Positions 25,990 to 34,863 of a stretch of DNA of 64,000 bases are shown in pieces. Each line of letters opens with the position of its first letter. Position 1 is the stretch's first letter. The translations under genes and the position numbers were made by a program. The notes beneath the pieces were generated by a model. That model was not told the origin of the DNA, did no database searches, and was given only the letters and a program-made list of their open reading frames with translations. The DNA comes from Janthinobacterium psychrotolerans. Its GTDB lineage: Bacteria > Pseudomonadota > Gammaproteobacteria > Burkholderiales > Burkholderiaceae_D. The DNA lies in NCBI RefSeq assembly GCF_001677885.1, contig NZ_LOCQ01000059.1, positions 1 through 64,000 of the forward strand, given 5' to 3'.

Positions 25990-28398
25990 ATGCGCATGCT
26001 TGCCGCGCGGCTGCTTGCCTTGAGCGCGGGCCTGGCCTGCCTGGCCGCGCTGCGCCAGTATCCGCTGGGCCATGGCTGGCCGGTCTGGCTGCTGTACGCC
26101 TTGCTGCCCTGCTATTTCCTGCTGCTGTGCTGGCGGCCCGCGCTGTGGCTGTTCGTTCTGCCGGCCTTGCTGCCGGTGCTGGACCTGGCGCCGTGGACGG
26201 GCTGGTTTTTTTTCGAAGAAATCGATCTGCTGCTGTTATTGACGGTCGCTTGCGGCTATGCGCGCTGGCAACCTTCGGCCATGCGGCTGGGCTTGTCGCC
26301 GGGCGCGCGCCTGTGGCTGGCCCTGGCGACCATTGCCGCGCTGGCGGCGATGCTGCGCGGCTGGCTGTGGGCGCCACTGCCTGGCGACAACTTGAACGCC
26401 TGGAATAATTATTTGAGCCCGTATAACAGCCTGCGCCTGGGCAAGGCCTGGTGCTGGGCCATGCTGTTGCTGCCGCTGCTGCGGCGCGATGGCGCCAGCG
26501 ATGGCCTGCGCCGCCTGGCGCTGCCCGGTGTGCTCAGCGGCCTGGGCCTGGTGGCCTTGTGCGCACTGTGGGAGCGCGCCGTGTTTCCGGGCGTCTTCAA
26601 TATGGCCAGCGACTACCGCATCACGGCGCCGTTTTCCGCCATGCATACGGGCGGCGCGGCGCTGGACGGCTATCTGGCCTTGGCCCTGCCGTTTGCGGGG
26701 CTGTGGCTGGCCAGGGCGCACACGCGCTTGATGGCGACCGCGGCCTTGCTGCTGCTTGGCCTGGCGCTGCACGCGGCGCTGGCGACGTTTTCGCGTGCCC
26801 TGTATGCGGCCATTCCCGTGGCCGCCGTCGCCGGCCTGGCGTGCTGGCAGCTGGCGCAGGGCCGGCAGGGCCGAAAAAAATGGTCGACGCGCCGTGTGGT
26901 CGCAGGCCTGCTGCTGGGCGCGGGTGCGGCGGCGCTGCTGGCGTTGATGTTCCATGCGGCAGGCTACCGGGGCCTGCTGGCCGCCACTGTGCTACTGGCG
27001 GGCGCCTTTGTGCTGGCCACGCAGGCGCTGCCCTGGCGCCTGGCGCCGGCTTGCCTGCTGTGCGCGCTGGCACTGCAGGCAACCTTGGCGGCGCTGTGGC
27101 CGCACCAGCTTGGCCATGGCCTGTTGAAAGCGCCGTATGCGCTGTTCCTGCTGTCGAGCCTGTTGCTCGCGTTCAGCCTGTGGCGCCGGTGGCTGCCGCT
27201 GGCCATGATGGCCTTGACCATGATGGCATGCAATACCGCCTGGATAGGCTGGCACTGGGCCGGCGCTGTCGCCTTGCGGCCGGCGGCCCTGGTGCTGCTG
27301 CTGGCCGCGCTGCTGCTGCTCAATAGCCGGCTGCGCCTGCCCTTGTGGCGCATGGGACGCGCCAGTGTCAGCATGGCGGCGGCGGCGGCGCTGATGCTGA
27401 TGCTGGCCATTCCAGTTTCCGCCAGCTACTACGCCAATGAACGCTTTGCCACCACGGCCGGCGACTGGCAGGGCCGGCTGCGCCACTGGCGGCAGGCGCT
27501 GGCGATGATGCCTGCCGACTGGACCACCACCGCCTTCGGCATGGGCACGGGCACTTTTCCTGGCAGCTATTTCTGGCGCAATACCCTGGGCGACGTGCCG
27601 GCCCGCCTGGCCTATGCGGACGAGGCCGGGGCAGGTAACCGCTATCTGCGCTTGTCGAGTCCCGGCTACCGCGCCGGCTATGGCGAACTGCTGCGCCTGC
27701 TGCAACGGGTCAGCGTCCAGCCCGATACCCGCTACGCGCTGGCGCTCGACGTGCGCCGCCATGGCCCGATGCCGGTGCTGCAGTTGAAGCTGTGCCAGCG
27801 GCAACTGCTGTATGCACAGTATTGCGTGCATGCGCCGCTGCGCCTGCTGCCAGCGAACATGGCCGCGCCGCATTGGCAACATTATCAACTTTTTATCGAC
27901 AGCGCGCGCCTCGGTGACGGCGCCTGGCTGCTGCGCGCGCCCGTGCAGCTGGAACTGGCCGCCAGCGGCCTGGCCGATCCGTCGTTTATCGATGTCGACA
28001 ACCTCAGCCTGCGCGCGCCCGATGGCGAGGAGCTGCTGGCCAATGGCAGCTTCAGCAAAGCCAATAATTACTGGTTTTTCAGCAGCGACCACCATCACCT
28101 GCCCTGGCATATCAAGAATCTATGGCTGCATTTGTATGTCGAGTCCGGCGTGTCCGGCCTGCTTTCCATGCTGGGCCTGTGTGTGCTGGCCTGCGCAAAT
28201 CTGGTACGGCGCGCCGCGCAGGGGCCCGGCGCCCATGGCGCCGCGGCCATGCTGGCCGCGCTGGCCGGCTTTATGGTGATCGGCGTGTTCGACAGCCTGC
28301 TCGACGTGCCGCGCATCGCCCTGCTGTTTTATATGCTGCTGCTGTGCGCGCTGCTGCAGCCGTCCCCGCCCCTTGTTCCGGAAAGGTCCCCGCGATGA
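25990..28398 (+). CDS. O-antigen ligase/polymerase-like multispanning membrane protein
   Basis: The 802-residue inner-membrane protein has about a dozen hydrophobic helices in the first 480 residues. A large extracytoplasmic C-terminal domain (about 490-710) contains YQLFIDSARLGDGAWLLRAP and VDNLSL, like a carbohydrate-binding jelly roll. A final pair of helices follows. The GMGTGTFPGSYFWRN segment and the topology resemble Wzy/WaaL-type ligases. It may polymerise or transfer the exopolysaccharide repeat. It is not the canonical exosortase-A O-ligase, which is at 57291. ATG 25996 is an alternative start. It overlaps the protease gene by ATGA. Confidence 0.7.
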   Translation: MRMLAARLLALSAGLACLAALRQYPLGHGWPVWLLYALLPCYFLLLCWRPALWLFVLPALLPVLDLAPWTGWFFFEEIDLLLLLTVACGYARWQPSAMRLGLSPGARLWLALATIAALAAMLRGWLWAPLPGDNLNAWNNYLSPYNSLRLGKAWCWAMLLLPLLRRDGASDGLRRLALPGVLSGLGLVALCALWERAVFPGVFNMASDYRITAPFSAMHTGGAALDGYLALALPFAGLWLARAHTRLMATAALLLLGLALHAALATFSRALYAAIPVAAVAGLACWQLAQGRQGRKKWSTRRVVAGLLLGAGAAALLALMFHAAGYRGLLAATVLLAGAFVLATQALPWRLAPACLLCALALQATLAALWPHQLGHGLLKAPYALFLLSSLLLAFSLWRRWLPLAMMALTMMACNTAWIGWHWAGAVALRPAALVLLLAALLLLNSRLRLPLWRMGRASVSMAAAAALMLMLAIPVSASYYANERFATTAGDWQGRLRHWRQALAMMPADWTTTAFGMGTGTFPGSYFWRNTLGDVPARLAYADEAGAGNRYLRLSSPGYRAGYGELLRLLQRVSVQPDTRYALALDVRRHGPMPVLQLKLCQRQLLYAQYCVHAPLRLLPANMAAPHWQHYQLFIDSARLGDGAWLLRAPVQLELAASGLADPSFIDVDNLSLRAPDGEELLANGSFSKANNYWFFSSDHHHLPWHIKNLWLHLYVESGVSGLLSMLGLCVLACANLVRRAAQGPGAHGAAAMLAALAGFMVIGVFDSLLDVPRIALLFYMLLLCALLQPSPPLVPERSPR

Positions 28399-29165
28399 AA
28401 GCCTTGCTCCTGTTGTGTCTGTTAATGCCGTGCGCCGTGCCTGCGGGCCAGGCCCAGGCCCAGAATCAGACCCTGGAACAGATGATCGTGCGCGTCAAGC
28501 CGGCCATCGTCGGCATCGGCAGCCATCAGAAGACGCGCACGCCGGCGGTGCAGTTTATCGGCACCGGCTTTGTTACCGGTGACGGCCTGAGCGTGCTGAC
28601 CTGCGCTCACGTGATCGACAAGCTGCTGGCGGCCAATCCGGCCGAGACCATCGGTATCCTGACGGGCCAGGGCGACGTGGCGCAGTTTCGCGCCGCCAGC
28701 GTGCAGGCGCTCGATCCCGAACACGACCTGGCCCTGCTGCGCTTGTCGGGCAGCCCCTTGCCCGCGCTGCAGCTGGGCGACGCGGCCGACGTGCGCGAAG
28801 GCCAGGCGATGGCGTTTACAGGCTTTCCGTTGGGCACCTTGCTGGGCCTGCGCCATGTGACGCACCGCGCCACCGTGTCGGCCCTGACGCCAGTGGTGCT
28901 GCCCAGCGCAAACGCGCTGCGGCTGGAGCCGAAACGGCTGGCGCAGCTGCAAAAAGCGCCGTACACGGTGTTCCAGCTCGACGCCACGGCCTATCCGGGC
29001 AGCAGCGGCAGCCCGCTGTTCGATCCGCAGACGGGCCTGGTCTATGGCATCGTCAACATGGTCTACGTGAAAGGCCTGAAGGAAGCGGCCGTGACCGCCC
29101 CGAGCGGCATTACCTATGCCATCCCGGGCCGGCACATGCAAGCCTTGCTACTGAAACATCCATGA
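28395..29165 (+). CDS. Secreted trypsin-like serine protease
   Basis: The 256-residue protein has a signal peptide (cleavage near residue 20-22, AQAQ) and an S1 chymotrypsin-fold protease domain. The triad is visible as H72 (TCAHVID), D111 (HDLALLRL) and S204 (YPGSSGSPLF). There is no PDZ domain. It should act in the periplasm or outside. Its start overlaps the stop of the preceding membrane-protein gene, so it belongs to the prsT transcript. It may process exported proteins of the PEP-CTERM system, although its substrate cannot be read from sequence. It ends one base before the convergent N-acyl synthase gene. Confidence 0.88.
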   Translation: MKALLLLCLLMPCAVPAGQAQAQNQTLEQMIVRVKPAIVGIGSHQKTRTPAVQFIGTGFVTGDGLSVLTCAHVIDKLLAANPAETIGILTGQGDVAQFRAASVQALDPEHDLALLRLSGSPLPALQLGDAADVREGQAMAFTGFPLGTLLGLRHVTHRATVSALTPVVLPSANALRLEPKRLAQLQKAPYTVFQLDATAYPGSSGSPLFDPQTGLVYGIVNMVYVKGLKEAAVTAPSGITYAIPGRHMQALLLKHP

Positions 29166-29166
29166 T

Positions 29167-29913
29167 TCAGTTACGCCCCTGCCGCAGGCGTTCGGTAATG
29201 CCAGGCTCATCCCATGTAGGAAAAAAAAAGGGATAAAACGAGCGTTCGCCACCGTGTTGCTCCATCAGGCCGCCGTATTTGCGGATCTGCTCGCCCATAT
29301 ACGCCAGGTCCAGCCGCAGCAGCACCGCCGGCGCCCCCACCCGCGTGCACTCGCGCTCGCCGCCGAAGTCCTTGAAGCCCAGCATGCGCTTGTAGAACAC
29401 CACATGGCGCGGATTGACTTCGATCACGTAATCGGTAAAGCCGTGGATATTGTGGGCGTAGATATACGAGATATGGATCAGCGCGGCAAACACGCGCTTG
29501 CTGACCCCCTTGTCGATGGCCAGGCGCGACGGCTCGCACAGGCGACGGCCCTGCTCGCGCAGGACGTCGAGCTTGTCGCGGAAGTTGTCGTCGGCCGGCA
29601 GCCCGGTTTCCTCGTTATCGAGGCAGAGCGTCATGGTGCCGACGGTATCGCCGGCCGTTTCGGCAAACAGCGTTATTTTATTGAGTGCGTGGGCGATGCC
29701 GGGATCGACTGCGTAGCCGCGCCAGCCGTACATCTTGCGGATCAGCAGGCTGGCGGCCTCGCGCCGGCCGCGCGAATTGGCCATGCGGATATGAAAGCGC
29801 TGCAAGTCGATTTCATGCTCCATGGCCGGGTCGATCTTGCCTTCGCCCACCACCAGATCGCTCAGCGCGACCGGGCTGTCAAAGGAAATTATGGGGTCAT
29901 CTTCAAAGCTCAT
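29167..29913 (-). CDS. FeeM-like long-chain N-acyl amino acid synthase (PEP-CTERM-associated acyltransferase)
   Basis: The 248-residue GNAT-fold acyltransferase is of the PEP-CTERM/exosortase-associated type. FeeM relatives join fatty acyl groups from acyl carrier protein to amino acids, often tyrosine. They resemble acyl-homoserine lactone synthases. Recognisable stretches are RMANSRGRREAASLLIRKMY, LCEPSRLAIDKG and VNPRHVVFYKRMLGF. Published work has linked such synthases to PEP-CTERM/exosortase gene sets. ATG 29913 is preferred (GAGG six bases upstream); the frame is open back to 29967. A palindrome lies 22 bases upstream of the ATG. The product could be a lipid signal or membrane constituent. 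Confidence 0.85.
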   Translation of the reverse strand: MSFEDDPIISFDSPVALSDLVVGEGKIDPAMEHEIDLQRFHIRMANSRGRREAASLLIRKMYGWRGYAVDPGIAHALNKITLFAETAGDTVGTMTLCLDNEETGLPADDNFRDKLDVLREQGRRLCEPSRLAIDKGVSKRVFAALIHISYIYAHNIHGFTDYVIEVNPRHVVFYKRMLGFKDFGGERECTRVGAPAVLLRLDLAYMGEQIRKYGGLMEQHGGERSFYPFFFPTWDEPGITERLRQGRN

Positions 29914-29934
29914 CTTGTCCTCACTGTCGTGGCG

Positions 29935-29952
29935 GTTCGTCGTAAGACGAAC
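29935..29952 (-). promoter_or_regulatory. 18-bp inverted repeat in the FeeM-like gene leader
   Basis: GTTCGTC and GACGAAC are perfect 7-bp arms separated by 4 bases, ending 22 bases before the ATG. In DNA this could be an operator. In RNA it would be a hairpin directly upstream of the Shine-Dalgarno sequence. No -10/-35 pair was convincing nearby. The surrounding 195-base intergenic region (29914-30108) is AT-rich. Confidence 0.5.
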
Positions 29953-30108
29953 TGATGCCAATGCCATGTGACAAGATCTCTACTGAAGAAGTTCCCAAAA
30001 TTAGCGGAAAATTCAGAAGAACTTAGCGATATCGTGACTAATTACAAACATAAATTTGCTTTTTTATATGCAACAGCAAATAAAATGTTTTTTTGATATG
30101 GCGCAACT

Positions 30109-30732
30109 TCAAAAGAAACTTTCCGGTATCAGAAGAACGTCGCCGGGCCGCATCATGATGTTGGCGGAAATATCGCCATCGCGCAACAAGTCATCGAGGC
30201 GCACGCGCATCTGCTGCTGCCCGCCTTCGCGCACGCGGATCACGCTGGCCTTGTTGCCGGCCGCAAAGTCGGTAATACCGCCGACGGTAATGAGCACGTC
30301 CATCAGCGACATGCCCTGCCGATACGGCAAGGCCTGCGGCTTGGCGGCCGCGCCGATCACGCGGATCTGTTCCGCATACGGCCCGGCAAAGTTGGTGACG
30401 ATCACGGTCACCACCGGCTGCTGGATGAACTTGCCCAGCGCCTGCTCGATATCGCGCGCCAGCTGGGTCGAGGTCTTGCCGCTGGCCATCAAATCTTCCA
30501 CCAGCGGCGTGGTGATCTTGCCGTCTGGCCGCACCGCCACCGTCAGCGACACTTCCGGGTTGCGCCAGACCAGGATATTGACCGAGTCGCCAGGGCCGAT
30601 CAGGTAGTCGTGCAGCGGCGCGCTGTCTTCGGGCGGCGCCAGCGCGTGCTGCGTGCGGCAGCCGGCGAGCAGGACGGCGGCGCTGGCGCAGGCCAGGGCG
30701 CGGGTAATCAGGGCGCGGCGTAAGACATTCAT
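30109..30732 (-). CDS. Outer-membrane polysaccharide export lipoprotein (Wza/EpsE-like)
   Basis: The 207-residue protein has a lipobox LAGC (C25). A polysaccharide-export domain (DYLIGPGDSVNILVWRNPEVS) and one SLBB domain (IRVIGAAAKPQALPYRQGMS) follow, ending MRPGDVLLIPES. It is the size of the XrtA-system export proteins, shorter than Wza, and would form the outer-membrane export pore or its collar. ATG 30732 has AAGGA seven bases upstream. It is transcribed away from the chain-length gene it normally works with. A 223-base AT-rich divergent region with no recognised promoter motif separates them. Confidence 0.9.
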   Translation of the reverse strand: MNVLRRALITRALACASAAVLLAGCRTQHALAPPEDSAPLHDYLIGPGDSVNILVWRNPEVSLTVAVRPDGKITTPLVEDLMASGKTSTQLARDIEQALGKFIQQPVVTVIVTNFAGPYAEQIRVIGAAAKPQALPYRQGMSLMDVLITVGGITDFAAGNKASVIRVREGGQQQMRVRLDDLLRDGDISANIMMRPGDVLLIPESFF

Positions 30733-30955
30733 GCTGGTTTCCTTGAAAAAGATGCGGCCGCGCAAAACCAGGCTGGGCCGGGAACTTCCCATGATTAGGA
30801 AAACCGGCCTGGTGTCTCTTGAGGAGTATCAAGAAGCAATCATCTTGGGAAATTTTGTCGCGGCAGCACCCTATACTTTGCTCACTCGACAAGAAAAAAA
30901 GCCGTTTTTGCCTTTTCACGCCCTGCACCGTGCACCGTTACCTGAAGGAAGCGAT

Positions 30956-32485
30956 ATGGAGGATTTGATACAGCAAGTGCTCTCTGCCCTGAAAGGCATC
31001 TGGAAATACCGCTGGCATGCGGTGCTGGTCAGCTGGCTGGTGGCCATCGCCGGCTTCATCAAAGTGATCAGCCTGCCGGACAACTACCAGACCTCGGCGC
31101 GCGTGTTTGTCGATACACAAACCATCCTCAAACCCCTGATGGCCGGCATGACCAGCGTGCCCAACACCGAACAGCAAGTGGCCATCATGAGCCGCACCCT
31201 GCTCAGCCGTCCCAATGTCGAGCGCGTCATGCGCATGGTCGACCTCGACCTCGATTCGCGCACCGTGCGCGAACACGAAGCCCAGCTCGACGACCTGCTG
31301 CGCAATATCAAGATCAGCGGCACCAACGCCTATGACATCTACACCATCAGCTACACGGGGCCGCAGCCGAAGGTGACGCGCGACGTGGTGCAAAGCCTGC
31401 TGACCATCTTTGTCGAAGGCAGCTTCCAGGGCAAGAAAGGCGATTCGCAAAAGGCGGTGCAGTTCATCGACGAGCAGATCAAGAACTATGAAGACAAGCT
31501 GAGCGCGGCGGAAAACCTGATGAAGGACTTCAAGATCCGCAACAATATGCTGCTGCCGCGCCAGGGTATCGACTACGGCAGCCAGCTGCTGATGATGTCC
31601 GACAGCCTCAACAACGCCAAGCTGGAACTGCTGGAAGCGGAACAGTCGCGCAAGGCCATCCAGAGCCAGATCGAGGGTGACGAACCGGTGCTGGATCTGG
31701 AACCGACCGCCTCGGCCATCAGCAATCCCGAGCTCGACGAACGCATCGCCACGCTGAATAAAAACCTCGACAGCCTGCGCATGCAGTACACGGAGCTGCA
31801 TCCCGATATAGTCGCCTCGAAGCGCCTGGTGGCCCAGCTGGAACAGCGCAAGATCGAGGAAAGCAAGCTGCGCTCGGCCTCGGGCGACCCCGGCAAGAAC
31901 TACAGCCCCATGCTGCAGCAGCTGAAAGTGGCGCTGACCGAGGCCGATGCCAGGGTCGCCGCCATCAAGGCGCGCGTGGCCGAATTCACGGCCCGCAACG
32001 AACGGCTGCTGGCGCACAGCAATGCCGTGCCCGAAGTGGAATCGCAACTGGCGCAGCTGAACCGCGACTATGTGATCAACAAGGAAAACTATGAAAAGCT
32101 GATCGGCCGGCGCGAGGCGGCCAAGCTGTCGGGTGAACTGAGCTCCACCACCGACATGATGGCCTTCAAGATCATCGACCCGCCGACGGTGCCGCTGTCG
32201 CCGGTCGGCCCGAACCGCCCGCTGCTGTTCAGCGTGGCGCTGGCGGCGGCGCTGGTGGCCGGCGTGGCCGCAGCCCTGCTGATCAGCCAGATCCGGCCGA
32301 CCTTCCTCAGTCCGTCCGAACTGCGCGACGCCACCGGCCTGACAGTGCTGGGCACGGTGGCGATGAACTGGACCGAGAGGCAGCAGACGCGCCAGCGCCG
32401 CGCCCGCTATGCCTTCAGCGCCTGCCTGGGCAGCCTGTTCATGCTGTACGGCGGCGTGGTGGCGGCCGCCTTGCTCAAATTCTAG
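30956..32485 (+). CDS. Polysaccharide chain-length determinant (Wzz type, XrtA system)
   Basis: The 509-residue inner-membrane protein has Wzz topology. There is one helix near residues 22-40 (HAVLVSWLVAIAGFIKV), a long periplasmic coiled-coil segment (about 150-400), and a second helix near 440-460 after the proline-rich PPTVPLSPVGPNRP. A third C-terminal hydrophobic stretch lies near the end. It sets polymer length together with the following kinase. ATG 30956 has GAAGGA upstream. It is the first gene of the plus-strand core operon. Confidence 0.92.
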   Translation: MEDLIQQVLSALKGIWKYRWHAVLVSWLVAIAGFIKVISLPDNYQTSARVFVDTQTILKPLMAGMTSVPNTEQQVAIMSRTLLSRPNVERVMRMVDLDLDSRTVREHEAQLDDLLRNIKISGTNAYDIYTISYTGPQPKVTRDVVQSLLTIFVEGSFQGKKGDSQKAVQFIDEQIKNYEDKLSAAENLMKDFKIRNNMLLPRQGIDYGSQLLMMSDSLNNAKLELLEAEQSRKAIQSQIEGDEPVLDLEPTASAISNPELDERIATLNKNLDSLRMQYTELHPDIVASKRLVAQLEQRKIEESKLRSASGDPGKNYSPMLQQLKVALTEADARVAAIKARVAEFTARNERLLAHSNAVPEVESQLAQLNRDYVINKENYEKLIGRREAAKLSGELSSTTDMMAFKIIDPPTVPLSPVGPNRPLLFSVALAAALVAGVAAALLISQIRPTFLSPSELRDATGLTVLGTVAMNWTERQQTRQRRARYAFSACLGSLFMLYGGVVAAALLKF

Positions 32486-32504
32486 CCGCTCTGGCATGGG
32501 AGAC

Positions 32505-33347
32505 ATGATGGATACCAACGCAAACGACGCACGCCAGCCCGACAATGGCGCACCGCTGGAAGTGGCGGAAACGGCGATCCCTTACGCGGTCGACGCCACC
32601 GCGGACACCACCCCGGCCTCGCCCAACTACCGCGCGCTGAACCTGGCCAAGCTGCAGGCCCAGGGCATGGTCACCCACGACGGCGGGCGCACCTCGGTGG
32701 CCGAAGACTTTCGCATCATCAAGCGCCCGCTGCTGCGCAATGCGCGCGCCACCGGCCCCGACGCCATCCGCCACGGCAACCTGATCGTCGTCACCAGCGC
32801 CATGCCCGGCGAGGGCAAGACCTACTGCGCCGTCAACCTGGCCATGAGCATCGCCATGGAAATGGACATGACGGTGCTGCTGGTCGATGCCGACGTGGCG
32901 CGCCCATCGGTGCTGAAAGTGCTGGGCCTGCCAGCCGAACCGGGGCTGATGGACGTGCTGCTTGACGAACGCCTGGCAATGTCGGACGTGATCCTCAAGA
33001 CCAATGTCGCCACCCTGAGCATTTTGCCGGCCGGGCGCAGCAACAAGCACGCCACGGAACTGCTGGCCAGCCGGGCCATGAGCCGCATGCTCAGCGAAAT
33101 TGCCAGCCGCTACGCCGACCGCATCGTCGTCTTCGATTCGCCGCCGCTGTTGATCACCAGCGAAGCGCACGCGCTGGTCGGTCAGATGGGCCAGGTGGTG
33201 ATGGTGGTCGAAGCCGAAACCACCACCCAGCATGCGGTCAAGGAAGCGTTGCGCCAGATCGAATCGTGCGAACACATCAACCTGATCTACAACAAGACCA
33301 AGGGCTTTCCGGGCAACGAATACTACGGTTATGGCTATTACGACTAG
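32505..33347 (+). CDS. XrtA-associated tyrosine autokinase (BY-kinase)
   Basis: The 280-residue cytoplasmic ATPase of the CpsD/CapB type has Walker A SAMPGEGKT (K105), Walker A' LLVDADVARPS near residue 125 and Walker B-like IVVFDSPPL. The tyrosine-rich C-terminal cluster EYYGYGYYD would be autophosphorylated. It pairs with the chain-length protein to control export. ATG 32505 follows GGGAG. Its 3' end overlaps the next gene by 17 bases. No membrane domain is present. Confidence 0.93.
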   Translation: MMDTNANDARQPDNGAPLEVAETAIPYAVDATADTTPASPNYRALNLAKLQAQGMVTHDGGRTSVAEDFRIIKRPLLRNARATGPDAIRHGNLIVVTSAMPGEGKTYCAVNLAMSIAMEMDMTVLLVDADVARPSVLKVLGLPAEPGLMDVLLDERLAMSDVILKTNVATLSILPAGRSNKHATELLASRAMSRMLSEIASRYADRIVVFDSPPLLITSEAHALVGQMGQVVMVVEAETTTQHAVKEALRQIESCEHINLIYNKTKGFPGNEYYGYGYYD

Positions 33348-34854
33348 CCCGGCCCGCGCGCTGGCGCCGTGGCTGCTGCTGATGATGGCGCCACCGGCGT
33401 CGGCCCTGGACTGGCTGGTGGCGCCTTCGCTGCGCCTGCGCGAGAGTTATACCGACAACGCCCTGCTGGCCCCGCCGGGCCAGGAAAAATCCGACTTCAT
33501 CACCGAAATCGCGCCGGCCATCGCCGTGATCGCCAGCGGCCCGCGCCTGCAGCTACACCTCGACGCCAGCTGGCGCAAGTTCCTGTCGCGCCAGCGCGCC
33601 GACTCCGACACCGTGCAACTGCAGGCCGGCGCCAATTCCGAACTGCTGCGCGACTGGCTGTACCTGGACGGCCACGCCAGCGTCAGCCGCCAGAACGTGT
33701 CGCCGTTCGGTGCGCCCGTGATCGACGTGCTGCCCGACAGCAGCAACCAGAGCACCGTGCGCGCCACCGTCGTCAGCCCGTATCTGCGCCACCGTTTCCA
33801 GGGTTTCGGCACGGCCGAAGCGCGCTATACGCGCGCCGATGTGTCGAGCGAAAACAACTTGCTGTCTACCCATAGCGACGAATTGCAAGTGCTGTTCGGC
33901 GGCGAGCCGCGCGGCCGCGGCTGGACCTGGAACGCCAGTTATGATGTGCGCCGCACCGAAGACAGCATGCTGCCGCCGCAGCGCAAGGAGCGCGCCAGCG
34001 TCGGCCTGCGCTATCCGTTCAGCCGCACCTGGTCGGGCACGGCCAGCGTCGGCACGGAAAAGGAAGGCTATGAAGCGAGCAACGGACGCAATCCGCAAGG
34101 GCGGTTCTGGTCGCTGGGCGGGGTGTGGACGCCATCGCCGCGCACCAGCGTGGCGTTCAGCACCGGGCGCCGCTTCTTCGGCCAGACCTACAGCCTGGAC
34201 GCGCGTTTTTTGCAGCGCCACAACAACTGGTCGCTGCAATACAGCGAAGATATCACCACCTTGCCGGCGCAATTGCTGCGCCTGGGCGACAGCGACGCGG
34301 CCGGCCTGCTCGATCAATTGTGGCGCGGCATCTTTCCCAACGCACAAGAACGGCGTTTGCGCATCGACGCATTTTTGCGCTACGCCAACGCACAGGGTCC
34401 GCAACTGGGCGGCTTCAATTACTTCAGCCACCGTTACTACCTGCAAAAGCAGCTGAAACTGAATATGGTGCGCGCCACGCCGAAAAGCACCTTGATTTTG
34501 GGCCTGTCGGCGATCGACCGCACGGCGCAGACCAATAGCGGCGTCGACAGCGGCTTGCTGCCCGATATCGACCTCAGCACCTCGGATCGCACGCGCCAGC
34601 TGGGCGCCAGCGCCGGCTGGAGCTGGCGCGCCTCCTCGCGCGGCAGCGTCAATGTGCAGGCCGGTTACGCCAGCGCCCGCTCGCTCAGCGTGCCACGGCG
34701 CGACGACAACCTGACGTTCTCGGCCGGCTACAGCCGCGTGCTGCGCGCCAACCTGACGGCGGCCATCGACGTACGCCGCACCCAGCACCGCAGCAACCGC
34801 GGCGGTGACTTTCGCGAAAACGGCGTCAGCGCCACGCTCACCATGCGCTTCTGA
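33331..34854 (+). CDS. PEP-CTERM-system outer-membrane beta-barrel protein
   Basis: The 507-residue protein has a signal peptide (cleaved near residue 25, PPASA). Alternating hydrophobic/polar strands follow throughout, and it ends in TLTMRF with the terminal phenylalanine typical of outer-membrane barrels. LRLRESYTDNALLAP after the signal peptide is characteristic of the exosortase-associated TIGR03016-type family. It is probably an outer-membrane channel for the polymer. Its start overlaps the kinase gene by 17 bases. The ATPase gene that often follows it in such loci is absent here. Confidence 0.88.
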   Translation: MAITTSPARALAPWLLLMMAPPASALDWLVAPSLRLRESYTDNALLAPPGQEKSDFITEIAPAIAVIASGPRLQLHLDASWRKFLSRQRADSDTVQLQAGANSELLRDWLYLDGHASVSRQNVSPFGAPVIDVLPDSSNQSTVRATVVSPYLRHRFQGFGTAEARYTRADVSSENNLLSTHSDELQVLFGGEPRGRGWTWNASYDVRRTEDSMLPPQRKERASVGLRYPFSRTWSGTASVGTEKEGYEASNGRNPQGRFWSLGGVWTPSPRTSVAFSTGRRFFGQTYSLDARFLQRHNNWSLQYSEDITTLPAQLLRLGDSDAAGLLDQLWRGIFPNAQERRLRIDAFLRYANAQGPQLGGFNYFSHRYYLQKQLKLNMVRATPKSTLILGLSAIDRTAQTNSGVDSGLLPDIDLSTSDRTRQLGASAGWSWRASSRGSVNVQAGYASARSLSVPRRDDNLTFSAGYSRVLRANLTAAIDVRRTQHRSNRGGDFRENGVSATLTMRF

Positions 34855-34863
34855 GGAGACCCC

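Noticed and set aside
23149..26073. 974-residue open frame antisense to prsT
   Set aside because: It is a GC-rich shadow of the TPR gene, with Gln/Arg/Gly-rich composition and no recognisable domain.
30835..30875. GG-N10-GC spacing upstream of the chain-length gene as a sigma54 promoter
   Set aside because: The -24 and -12 flanking bases do not match the consensus (TGGGAAA and TCGCG).
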